Source: Fistulifera solaris (lineage: Eukaryota; Bacillariophyta; Bacillariophyceae; Naviculales; Stauroneidaceae). Taken from it: a DNA stretch of 64,000 nucleotides. Made by a program: the position numbers and the translations under genes. Positions within the stretch are counted from its first letter, which is position 1. Each line of letters begins with the position of its first letter. The notes beneath the pieces were generated by a model, which saw only the letters and a program-made list of their open reading frames with translations, did no database searches and had not been told where the DNA came from. Location: contig AP026137.1 in assembly GCA_030295235.1 (NCBI GenBank), positions 372,001 through 436,000 on the forward strand, given 5' to 3'. This document shows positions 55,723 through 64,000 of this stretch, in pieces.

Positions 55723-56022
55723 TCGTGACTGCAGAAAAACAGTCGTGCGAAGGATTACTATAGGTGCGAACTGTTAGTTTACGGTGATGACACGACTGGG
55801 TTTCAGTCATGAGACGCGAGAAAGCAACGCTTTTGCAAAGTTCATGCTGTCCCCAAGCAAAAATCATTCGAGTAAAGATATGTTGTATCCCCCATCGACA
55901 ATTGCAAGGCATTTACTTCTGATTCTTGCACAACAATCACTCGAAGGCTGATCATCCAGTTGATCACTATCGACCGAAGTGTAGACGACCTTTTCCATGA
56001 CTGGGTTTTAGTCATGAGACGT
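55723..56022. repeat. Palindromic-core intergenic repeat, cluster F (three cores)
   Basis: Cores: CGTGACTGCAGAAAAACAGTC (55724), CACGACTGGGTTTCAGTCATGA (55791-55812) and CCATGACTGGGTTTTAGTCATG (55995). The last two are ~206 bp apart; the third has 7-bp arms. A TTACTATAGG box lies just after the first core, as in other clusters. Confidence 0.75.
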
Positions 56023-56039
56023 TTCGCTTTTTTATTCAA

Positions 56040-56930
56040 AGAGATATTTTGGAACGTGCAAAGTATCTCTGTGTGACCCAAAAACATGGATGATTTTAGA
56101 CTTTTTGGAATATCCAACAGTTTTTCTGTAAGACCCAAACATTGATTCCAGCATTTCTGGAACATTACAGATATCTAAATCATGGATTCCAAAATTTCTG
56201 GAAAAAACAGATTTTCTGTATGACGCAAAGCACCGGTTTCTGAATTTCTTGAAGCGTTACCAGGTATATTTCCTTGTCTCGAACATCCAAAGGTTTTCTG
56301 CAAGACCCAGACACCGATTTCGGAATTCCGGGAAGATACACAGATTTTCTGTATGACCCAACCACTTTTTCCACTGTTTCTGGAATGTACACAGATTTTC
56401 TGTATGTCGCGAAACACCGAATCTACTAACTGAAACTTGCACATGATTTCTGGATGACCCAAAACACTGATTCAAGAAGTTCTGGAACATTCACAAAGTT
56501 TCTGTATGACGCAAAACACCGATATTCCAGGATTCCTGTAACATCCACTGATTTTCTGCAGTACCCAAAACACTGATTCCAGAATTTCTGGAACTTCCAC
56601 TAATATTCTGTATGACCCAAAATACCAGTGTCAGAATTTCTGGAACGTGCTCAAAATCTCGGGGTGACGCAAAGCACCGATTCCAGAATTTCTGGAATGT
56701 TTAAGTGTATGCGAGGCAAAACACTAATTATTCCAGATTATGTGTCATGCCCACAGATTTTCTGTATGACGCATAACACCTACGGAGTATTCCAGATTCC
56801 AGAATTTCTGGATCTCCCGCAGATTTTCTGGAAGCCCGATGACCTAAAGCATGTATTCCAGAATTTCTGGACTGTACACAGAATTGCTGTATGACTTAAA
56901 ACACCGATATTCATTCCAAAATTTTAGTTT
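56040..56930. repeat. Minisatellite of ~60-bp units with two dyads per unit
   Basis: About 14 diverged units of the form TTCCAGAATTTCTGGAA, ~8 bp, ACAGATTTTCTGTATGAC, CCAAAACACCGA. Each unit has two imperfect palindromes, so the block is full of possible hairpins. Variation between copies is high. Confidence 0.8.
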
Positions 56931-57026
56931 GCGAGGCGAGGATTACTCCAGTATTACGGAGTATTATTTTACCTTAGCATTTGTTCACCCTTTTCTTGCA
57001 TACTGTATTATTCATCAAGAAACGAC

Positions 57027-57656
57027 ATGGCGGACGAGGATGAGCTAGATGCCTTCTTTGATGAAGTCGAAGAAGTAGCCGAGCAAGTAGTCAAGGAGAC
57101 GGAGAATTGTAGCGAAGTCGAACAACCAACGACCAAGAAACCGAAAATTGTTCGTGGGGTGGTAGTAGCAGCAGCATCCGCAGCAACATCCAATGTGACG
57201 GTTAACCAGCCGATTGCTTCACCAAATCCTCCGCCGACCGAAGTGCCCCCGCCTCCACCACCTGCCAAAACTACTTTGCCAATCCCTCCGCCCCCAGGCC
57301 CGAAAAAGCCACACATTCGACAAGCGGCCGGAAAGACGTGGGAAGATCACAAATTGGCCGACTGGCCCGACAATGATTTTCGTTTATTTGTTGGGAATTT
57401 GGGAAATGAAGTTTCGGATGACATGTTGTTGGAACATTTTCAAAAGTACACGAGCACACAAAGGGCCGCAATCATTCGCGAACCGTCCGGGAAAAGCAAG
57501 GGATATGGCTTTGTCTCCTTTTCTGATCCTCTGCAATTTGCGAAAGCACTGAGGGAAATGGAACAAACTTGGTTGGGAGCAAGACCGATTCGAGTAAAGC
57601 GTAGTAATTGGAAGGAGCGAGAAGTCAACAAACAAAAGAACAAGAGAAACAGATGA
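57027..57656 (+). CDS. RBM42: RNA-binding protein RBM42-like
   Basis: 209 residues, single exon. Acidic N-terminus, Pro-rich linker (PPPTEVPPPPPPAK), then the RBM42-specific lead-in KTWEDHKLADWPDNDFR and one RRM with RNP2 LFVGNL and RNP1 KGYGFVSF, ending RPIRVKRSNWKER. RBM42 relatives associate with the U4/U6.U5 snRNP. The protein is shorter than the animal homologue but keeps its C-terminal architecture. Converges with the ABHD17-like gene, 117 bp apart. Confidence 0.9.
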   Translation: MADEDELDAFFDEVEEVAEQVVKETENCSEVEQPTTKKPKIVRGVVVAAASAATSNVTVNQPIASPNPPPTEVPPPPPPAKTTLPIPPPPGPKKPHIRQAAGKTWEDHKLADWPDNDFRLFVGNLGNEVSDDMLLEHFQKYTSTQRAAIIREPSGKSKGYGFVSFSDPLQFAKALREMEQTWLGARPIRVKRSNWKEREVNKQKNKRNR

Positions 57657-57773
57657 CATTTCACGTAGGGAAATAGCAAACGCTGTCGAATTGTAGAAGG
57701 AAAGAATAGTGTCTCTGACATCAAATGAATACCCATTAATTCATTATTTAGTTACTCAAAACATCGGTACTAT

Positions 57774-58949
57774 TCACAAACGCTCCAAGCTCTCTAGAAA
57801 CCCCCGCAGTCTTCTTATGTATTCCGCCAACTTCCCCGGCCCATCGGTAATATCGTTGTGCCCCCGGTCCGCTACCCACCATGGATCGCGCTTGTATTCG
57901 TCAGGAACTGCCTTGTGAAGATCTTGACCGTGACTAATGTCGACTTCTTGATCCAAATAACCATGAATGAGCATGCACGGACACCGGATCTTCTTGATCC
58001 GATCAATATTGGGATAAATGTCCAAACAAGCCAAGAGACGACTCGGAGTTAACACGCGCATGCCACTCGTAAACGGACTGTGCAATATCATTCCGCCGAG
58101 TGCTTTCTTTTGTTTCGCTACTTTGGCTGCCAAGTAACAACACGGACCGCTTCCGACCGACTGTCCGTACAGGATTATTTTTTCCGTCCGCTGGTTCACC
58201 ACTTCTCGGCAAATATACTCATAGACGGCATCAATATCACGATAGGTGCTCGCTTCTTCCGGCACTCCCCCACTTTCACCGTACCCGGAATAATCATATA
58301 CGAGTACATCGCAATCCAAACTATGAGCCATGACAATTTGCAGAGGAAACATGGCGCCTATATCGGTAGCATTTCCGTGACTGTAAATGATGATACGAGT
58401 TCGTTCGGAGCGGCGCGAAGGCGGCACCGAATACAACACCGCGGCTACGTACACACCCCCAGGAGAGGGAATCTTTAAAGCATGAATGGAGCCGTCTTCG
58501 TGAGGCGGTACCTGCAATCGTGGATCTAACAAAAGTCGATAAGAGACCCCAGCTTTCTTGTCGCGTGAATCTCGAGCTATGCGCATCTTGGATCGTTTGC
58601 GACGTTCGACGGCTTGATCCGCGAGCTGCTCAAACGGCGATTTGATTTTTTCCTTGGTTTGTCCGTGAGTAGCAGGTGCCTCAAAGGGCCCTGAGCGGTC
58701 CGGACTTCTTATTTCTCCGACACTACTATTGTCCTCATCGTTCGCTGCGTTTTCGTTTGTTTCCTCATCGAGAGGGGCTTCTTCATTGTGTCCTAAAACG
58801 CGGCCGCTTTTGTCGTGTCTTTCAAACTCGTACAATGCCGGCTCTGGTGGGAAGAAAGTCAGCGCCCCAGCTACACTTCCCTTGTTGCACCCAGATTGAA
58901 CCCATAGGCAGAATAGCGCCGATATAGCGGAAGGACAGCAACAACACAT
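57774..58949 (-). CDS. ABHD17-like alpha/beta hydrolase (protein depalmitoylase family)
   Basis: 391 residues from the Met at 58949. I chose this start because MCCCCPSAISALF begins with a Cys cluster, which in ABHD17 is palmitoylated and anchors the enzyme to membranes; an upstream in-frame Met at 59090 would bury it. LTFFPPEPALYEFE, IIIYSHGNATDIG (oxyanion), GQSVGSGP (nucleophile Ser), DQEVD (Asp) and DRGHND (His) fit the family. ABHD17 removes palmitate from proteins such as Ras. Residues ~40-110 hold an acidic insertion. Confidence 0.85.
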   Translation of the reverse strand: MCCCCPSAISALFCLWVQSGCNKGSVAGALTFFPPEPALYEFERHDKSGRVLGHNEEAPLDEETNENAANDEDNSSVGEIRSPDRSGPFEAPATHGQTKEKIKSPFEQLADQAVERRKRSKMRIARDSRDKKAGVSYRLLLDPRLQVPPHEDGSIHALKIPSPGGVYVAAVLYSVPPSRRSERTRIIIYSHGNATDIGAMFPLQIVMAHSLDCDVLVYDYSGYGESGGVPEEASTYRDIDAVYEYICREVVNQRTEKIILYGQSVGSGPCCYLAAKVAKQKKALGGMILHSPFTSGMRVLTPSRLLACLDIYPNIDRIKKIRCPCMLIHGYLDQEVDISHGQDLHKAVPDEYKRDPWWVADRGHNDITDGPGKLAEYIRRLRGFLESLERL

Positions 58950-59404
58950 GGACGAACAATCGAATCGGAATGTCTTATGCCTTATGCGTGATGAAAGAGA
59001 AACGGTTTGTGCCTGAAATACAGCTCGTTGTAATAGGAAAGCAATATGTTGCCTTCGTGAAGTGAATTGTTGTTTCCTGTTTACAAACAACTATCTACGA
59101 AGTATGGCTTAATAACAAGTAACGCAGCATAAACAAAAAATGAAATGTCGGCCGGTCTTCGTTGCGCTTTAACTTTGTCGCCTCTCACTCTCATGTCGCG
59201 CGCAACAAACTCGGCGAAAGCAACGGCTGCATGTGTTCTTCGCGATTATTTACCTGGTCCTGGCGTGCCATCGATAAGCCCGCAATCCAACGGCAAAAAC
59301 TGTTTAAAATTCTGGGTGCCGCATAGCACGTGGGGATGAAAAAGTGCCGGCGTGCGAATCTTTTACAGGATTTTAAATTTTGATCCTCCTCTCCTCTTGT
59401 CGCT

Positions 59405-59486
59405 GACGACGTGGCCGAGTGGTTAAGGCGGTAGATTGCTAATCTACTTTCCTCTGGAAGCGCAGGTTCGAATCCTGCCGTCGTCG
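59405..59486 (+). tRNA. tRNA-Ser (anticodon GCT)
   Basis: 82 nt. Acceptor stem GACGACG (59405-59411) pairs with CGTCGTC (59479-59485). D-arm GTGGCCGAGTGGTTAAGGC, anticodon loop ATTGCTAA (anticodon GCT), a long serine-type variable arm (TTTCCTCTGGAAGC), and the T-loop GGTTCGAATCC are clear. A T-run (CTTTTTG) follows at once and would end Pol III transcription. No intron. Confidence 0.96.
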
Positions 59487-59707
59487 CTTTTTGTATGGCT
59501 GCGTCATCGTGATTGCGTTGTGACACATTTTCGGCAAAACAAAAACGCAACAAGCGTCTCGATAAAAGCGGGTTTGACGTTTGACGCGCTTTTTCCTTCG
59601 TGGTTCGTGATGCTTTTGTTCACGTGAGAACTGCTACTGTTTGCCAAAACCAACACACATCACAAACTGCTCACGATTGTTCACAATACTTTTATACCAC
59701 ACTGAAT

Positions 59708-60823
59708 ATGCCGAAAAGCCCCACGTTGTATCGATTAGCCGCGGATCGGCAATATCATAAAATCCCTTTGCGAGTGCAAAGCAACCCCGAGGATTTACTT
59801 TGGACCGATCGTTACGGTTCGACGGCACTTCATATACTGTGTCAAGTTCGCAATGTCGACAAGGGTCTTTTGGCGGCAGTGGACGCGATTTTAGAAAAAG
59901 CACCCGAGCAGGTATCGTGGGCGAATATAGCGAGCTGGACTCCTTTGCATTTCGCGGTCGAAAAACCGTTGGTGTGGAGAAGTAGTGATGCGTACTCGAC
60001 GGCACTCATTCTCCGTTTAATACGAGCGTGTCCGGCGGCGGTGAGTCAACGAACGAAGGGAGGCTTTAAAACCAAAACACCCTTTCATATTGCTTGCGAA
60101 GCGGCCGCGGATACCAAAGTTCTCAAGGCCATGTTGACGATCAATCCATCATTAGCGACCGAACCATACTCAAAACGAGATACTTATTCCGTGATCGAAA
60201 ATCCCATTCAAGCGTTATGGAAAGCTCATTTGCATCTAAGTCAGTCTGGCTTCAATGAAAGTAGTATGCATCAAGCAGAAAAGAAAATGGCGTTGTTATT
60301 GCAAGCGGCACATTGCGGCACCGTGACATTTGCCAACAAAGAACGGTCATTTTGCATCCTGAACGCGGTGTGTGCCGTCAGGTGTCCTCGTGATTATTTT
60401 GCAAAGATTTTGAATGACCATGTGGACGATGTTCGATTGCCGGATGAAAAGGGACTTCATGCATTACATTACGCGGTGAGGAGCGTTTCCGCTGATTCCC
60501 AAGCCTACACGGAATTTGTGTTAGAGGCACTGCTAAACGTGTTTCCGCAAGCAGCAGCGCTGCGTGACGATGTCGGAAGGTTGCCCTTACATGTCGCGAT
60601 ATCCTCGACATTCCTGCAGTGGCATAGAGGCGGATTGCGCGAACTAACATTGGCGCATACCGATGCTTTGCGTACTCCAGACCCCGAAAGCGGGCTTGTC
60701 CCTTTTCTTGGTTCGGCCGAGGCGGCTAAGAAAAGTCGTATGCACCTATCTACAACCTATGAGCTTCTACGAGCGGCTCCCGATGTTACCCTCATGTTGC
60801 ACTCCGACACGGACCCAATGTGA
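59708..60823 (+). CDS. Ankyrin-repeat protein
   Basis: 371 residues from the Met at 59708; the track beginning upstream lacks a better start. Ankyrin-type helices recur at YGSTALHILCQ, SWTPLHFAVE, KTKTPFHIACEA, GLHALHYAVRS and GRLPLHVAIS, with irregular spacing. Diatoms carry many such proteins of unknown partner. No signal peptide or membrane segment. Confidence 0.75.
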   Translation: MPKSPTLYRLAADRQYHKIPLRVQSNPEDLLWTDRYGSTALHILCQVRNVDKGLLAAVDAILEKAPEQVSWANIASWTPLHFAVEKPLVWRSSDAYSTALILRLIRACPAAVSQRTKGGFKTKTPFHIACEAAADTKVLKAMLTINPSLATEPYSKRDTYSVIENPIQALWKAHLHLSQSGFNESSMHQAEKKMALLLQAAHCGTVTFANKERSFCILNAVCAVRCPRDYFAKILNDHVDDVRLPDEKGLHALHYAVRSVSADSQAYTEFVLEALLNVFPQAAALRDDVGRLPLHVAISSTFLQWHRGGLRELTLAHTDALRTPDPESGLVPFLGSAEAAKKSRMHLSTTYELLRAAPDVTLMLHSDTDPM

Positions 60824-61602
60824 ATTTGCGAAGCGGGAATAATAGTGTACATAGTTTAATGTTATTTGCGATGAATAGAGATAGATGTGTTAAGAATCCA
60901 GCAAGGCTTTTCTTTAGATTGGATCCAATGTCGAATTCTAGAGTGCGCCATAAATTGTTATCTACCGCGCTTATCGATTGCGTTTGAAAAATTATCTGCG
61001 CGTCTCAGTTTGCCACACTTTTGAAGCAAGATTTGGGGGCGATGTTTGGCTTGCGGAAAGGCGAGGAAGAAGAAATCAAGTGCAGTTGCTAGATGTGAAA
61101 TAAATATTGCGCTCATTATCGCCCTAGCAACTTTCGGCATTAGGAATGAGGCTATTTCGGAGCGGGAATCGGGAATGTTCCTCAGAAACGCTGAACTCGA
61201 GAATGAGATAGAAAAATGTACAACTGACGTCACAATGAATGAAATGACAAGTAGTGACATACACAATGTCCGGCACTCAAGTGTACTATCGACGGTTCAC
61301 TGTTTTACTGACTGGTAAAAAATGAGACTCCCATAATGAGTGGTAACAAACTGCAGACTTTGAACCACGGAGCTTTCGTTCACTTCGAATTTCGGAAACA
61401 CGCTCCGCAAACCTCTATTAACGCTAAGCAAAACTTGCTTGATAATTGCTGCGGAATTTGCGCAAGCTCCAGTGGTGTCGGGATTGCATATTGAAACAAC
61501 AAAGAGAGCCGCAACGAATGCTCCTCGTGGGGATGCGAAACAGGAAATTGACCGTGTGAACCAGCTATTCTTCGCTCGCATTGTTGTTAAGATTCGCCAC
61601 AG
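60824..61602. promoter_or_regulatory. Upstream region of the SLC44-like gene with a TGACGTCA palindrome
   Basis: 780 bp without a supported gene. A perfect TGACGTCA lies at 61225-61232, 370 bp before the SLC44-like start. No repeat core is present. Confidence 0.4.
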
Positions 61603-63728
61603 ATGCGACAAGATCCAATGGCGGGTGACAATTGGAAGTTGACTCAAGACATCGAGGTTCCTCACATGGTGGAAAGTAGTTTTGAAGACGACTATGGCAT
61701 CGCATCGTCCAGGTATGCGGGCGATGCCGACAGTTACGACGATCCGTATACCTACTCGGACGATAGCGTTTCGCTTTCCGATGCGTATTTCTTCCCTCAA
61801 CCCGATGATGATCTTGCTCGGCCTGCGCGTTTCCGAGAAGAAGATGCGTTGTATCAACATCCTGTCGGATCCTACGGAGCCTTGGATAACGCCCCGAAAA
61901 CAACGCCACCGCTGTGGCTGGGCGGATCCATCATTCAAGAGGATTCGGAAATGACATCGTTGCCACAGCAGTACGATGACATGAATTCTCGCACAACACC
62001 CGAAAACGGTGGGAAACGCAAAAGAATCGTCGTCAGCCCAGAAGACTGCACGCGAAACAAAGAGAGCGCATAGCTCGAGAGAAAGCCGTTGCGCAAATAA
62101 GGGGCCGTCCTCAGAACGGGATTGAATGGAGAGACAAAGTGTTCGCTTTTCTATTCTTGCTGCAACTGGTTATAATCTGTCTCATTGCCTTACGATTCGG
62201 CGTGCAAATGTATCAAAGTGACCCGACATGGCTTCCGTCTGTATTCAGAACCAAGGCGACGGGTGCTTTTTCTGCTGGTGGGCGTCAATTACACTCGGGC
62301 GGGAATCATGCTTTTGAGTTCACGATGGACTTTAAAAACTTTATTGACTTGGTCAGTGCTTCGGGAATATATGCCTTCATTATTGTTTTCGTAAGCTTTG
62401 GCTTCATGATGGTGTTGGGAAAGGCGCTGATACAATTTATCCTCGTGCTTTCCATCCTTATGGCTTTGGGCTGGCACATATTCGGTTTGACCACAGACCC
62501 GTATGGCATCATTTCGATTGTGGGCTTTTCGGCGTTACTGGCGACTCTGGGCTATGCGTTTAGCAGCTGGCACCGCATACCATTCATCGCCACAAATCTA
62601 CAAACGGCAATGCACGCGATGCGAAGCACTGCCGACATTACTATCCTGGGGATAGGGGGCCTGACCGTGGCCTTGACATGGATCATCATCTGGTCCATGG
62701 CGTTTATTGGTCTCGTGAATACATTTAACAGTGCCGACTGCACAAGTGATTTCAAATGCGAAGCGCATGTGAAGAATGGTCGCCTCCTGCTCTACTTCGC
62801 TCTCGCTTTTTCCTTTTATTGGACGAACTCCGTCATTAAAAACGTTGTCCGGGTGACGGTTGCGAGTACTGTTGGCACTTAGTGGTTCCGCCCGGATCAT
62901 GTAGATCCGTTCTGTACAACAGCAGTGTCAACGCCATTGCAGCGTTCCGTGACAATGTTACTTGGATCGGTCTGTCTTGGCAGCCTCGTTGTCCAGCCCG
63001 TTTGGTTACTGACAGGACTGTGGACGGTCTTCGGATGCTTCTTTGACAAGGACGATCAGGAGGACACATCTCGTACTTTGAATGATGAAAGAAGACAGGA
63101 TTTGGAGTCAAATCAAGACTTGGAATCGGCTCAGAGTGAGTCGGCTGCTGATTCTATTGGTGCAAGCTTGGAATTAACTGGCTACCGTACAAGGTGTCAC
63201 TCGTTTCTTCGATCATGCAATCGCTGGTCGTATTCGTACATTGGCTTGTGTAAGTGAAAAGAATGATATTTTTTCGTGCATTAAACTTCTTGGTACTGAT
63301 GTGCGTTTTTGCTACCAGACGGATATTCTTTCGAAGAGGCAGGGGAGCGCGCACTTCAATTATTTGAAACGAGAGGTTGGCTAGCACTAGTCAATGATAG
63401 TTTCATCAATAACGTCCTGTTTCTGGCTTGCATTATTATCGCAGGAAGCACGGGTACTTTTTCGGTTGTTATCGAGGAGGTTGATGGCTTCTTCCTCACT
63501 TCCTTTCACAAGCCGGTCATCACGTCATTCCTTGTAGGGTCGGTGGTAGGATATGTCTTGGGGGACATACTTCTATTTGGCCTGGTTGCCGGTGCGGTGG
63601 ACACTATCCTTGTGTGTTTTGCTGCTGCTCCGCTCGATTTCGACAAGAATCACCGATCCCTCAGTCGCGAAATGAGAGAAGCTTGGAGTCAGAATGTCTG
63701 GGATGTCGTTCACAATAGCGCTTGTTGA
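61603..63728 (+). CDS. Choline-transporter-like (SLC44/Pns1) membrane protein, one frame break and one in-frame TAG
   Basis: About 686 residues. A long acidic Tyr/Asp/Ser N-terminus is followed by WRDKVFAFLFLLQLVIICL and about ten hydrophobic segments. The family mark CNRWSYSYIGLY|GYSFEEAGERAL spans a 69-bp intron (63250-63318). The A3 run at 62055-62057 is one base short (RKQRERIAREKA restored). At 62880-62882 a TAG stands where the family has Trp in GTWWF: VASTVGT*WFRPDHVDPFC. A Trp codon TGG becomes TAG by one G>A change. SLC44 proteins move choline or related solutes, or scramble lipids. If the TAG is real, the allele is truncated at ~425 residues. Confidence 0.82.
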
Positions 63729-64000
63729 TGCACATAATATGTACTCTATATGCTGAGCGTCTAATATGTAACATTTTTAAAAGATAATTGATTTTTACAT
63801 GTATTTTGAATGGGAAAGGTTACCGTGGTTTTCGGTAAGAATCGGTTAGGAAGTGTCGAATTCTTCGCCGACTCTCTCTACGGGTGAAAAGACTGTTGGA
63901 AAGGCAGCGCGAAACGAAGTTTTGGACAAGTATTCACGGTGTGACATCGGACGACGTGTCTGGCAGTGAGACGGATGGATGGACGGTAGTTGGAAAGAAA
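63729..64000. other. Right-edge stretch with a possible coding start, unresolved
   Basis: An ATG at 63799 opens MYFEWERLPWFSVRIG and ends at TAG. The frame from ~63849 onward reads RKCRILRRLSLRVKRLLERQ and later DGWTVVGKK to the edge. One missing base could join the two, but there is too little sequence to call a gene. Confidence 0.25.

Larger units (their letters stand above)
55546..57026. other. Divergent Rpt1/RBM42 spacer made of two repeat types
   Basis: 1.5 kb with no gene: cluster F of the palindromic-core repeat, then a ~60-bp minisatellite. Both are listed separately. Confidence 0.6.

Noticed and set aside
56040-56930. CRISPR-like array
   Set aside because: Units are ~60 bp and diverged across their whole length, with no constant direct repeat and unique spacers; the host is a eukaryote.
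56040-56930. Array of heat-shock elements
   Set aside because: TTCnnGAA pairs are separated by 1 bp, not 2, and the array is far too long for a promoter.
61297-61938. 213-residue minus-strand ORF
   Set aside because: Antisense shadow of the SLC44-like N-terminal exon; composition and lack of motif argue against it.
8077-62060. Programmed frameshifting or codon reassignment as the cause of the many frame breaks
   Set aside because: Breaks occur in different run types, in both directions, and without shared slippery sites, stops or stem-loops. Homopolymer sequencing error explains them better.

Overview
The window looks like nuclear DNA from a diatom, probably pennate. Genes are dense, introns are short (about 58-128 bp, GT..AG), and there is one tRNA gene with a T-run terminator. 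Seven proteins begin with a secretory signal whose end carries a phenylalanine junction of the diatom ASAFAP type (for example TAQAFT, TSAFYP, TTAFSP, AQSFVP, ASSFLV), the plastid-import signature of secondary red-lineage algae. Several genes have no familiar relatives outside diatoms and other stramenopiles. No virus-like or LTR element was recognised.

Layout. 0-1.8 kb: left-truncated minus-strand gene with a U-box-like patch. 1.8-4.7 kb: gene-free satellite region. 4.7-14 kb: plastid RlmN, tRNA m7G methyltransferase, M32 carboxypeptidase, and a head-to-head pair of replication-fork genes (TIPIN/Csm3 and MCM7). 14-21.7 kb: plastid family-16 methyltransferase, GT92-like glycosyltransferase, MATE transporter, GLTP lipid-transfer protein. 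21.8-36.8 kb: DNA topoisomerase I, GPATCH1-like splicing factor, cytosolic cysteinyl-tRNA synthetase, a very large putative lipid-binding (TULIP-like) protein, a stramenopile orphan. 38.6-43.9 kb: a plastid block (duplicated HLIP/SEP-like light-stress protein with a Pro/Gln-rich tail, lumenal MsrB-like protein, four-repeat plastid orphan, CbbY-type sugar-phosphatase). 44.9-59 kb: ALKBH1-like dioxygenase, transaldolase, diatom zinc-domain protein, mitoribosomal mS29/DAP3, plastid Cpn20, an orphan, proteasome Rpt1, RBM42, ABHD17. 59.4-64 kb: tRNA-Ser(GCU), ankyrin protein, SLC44 choline-transporter-like gene, and a possible gene cut by the right edge.

Two features of the DNA stand out. First, a family of intergenic repeats with a palindromic core close to GACTGAAATTCAGTC, arranged with a period of about 207-231 bp in four of its clusters. 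Five of six clusters lie between divergently transcribed genes. Second, about 21 apparent one-base indels, nearly all in short homopolymers, interrupt more than half of the conserved genes. This looks like uncorrected sequencing error rather than gene decay. Gene coordinates below span the whole inferred gene, and the frame breaks are named in each entry.

The genes do not form one pathway. Functional groupings visible are replication (TIPIN, MCM7, TOP1), translation and its modification (RlmN, TrmB, CARS, DAP3, tRNA-Ser), proteostasis (Rpt1, Cpn20) and plastid maintenance. Neighbours often alternate strands, so many 3' ends converge within 30-150 bp and many promoters are shared head to head.
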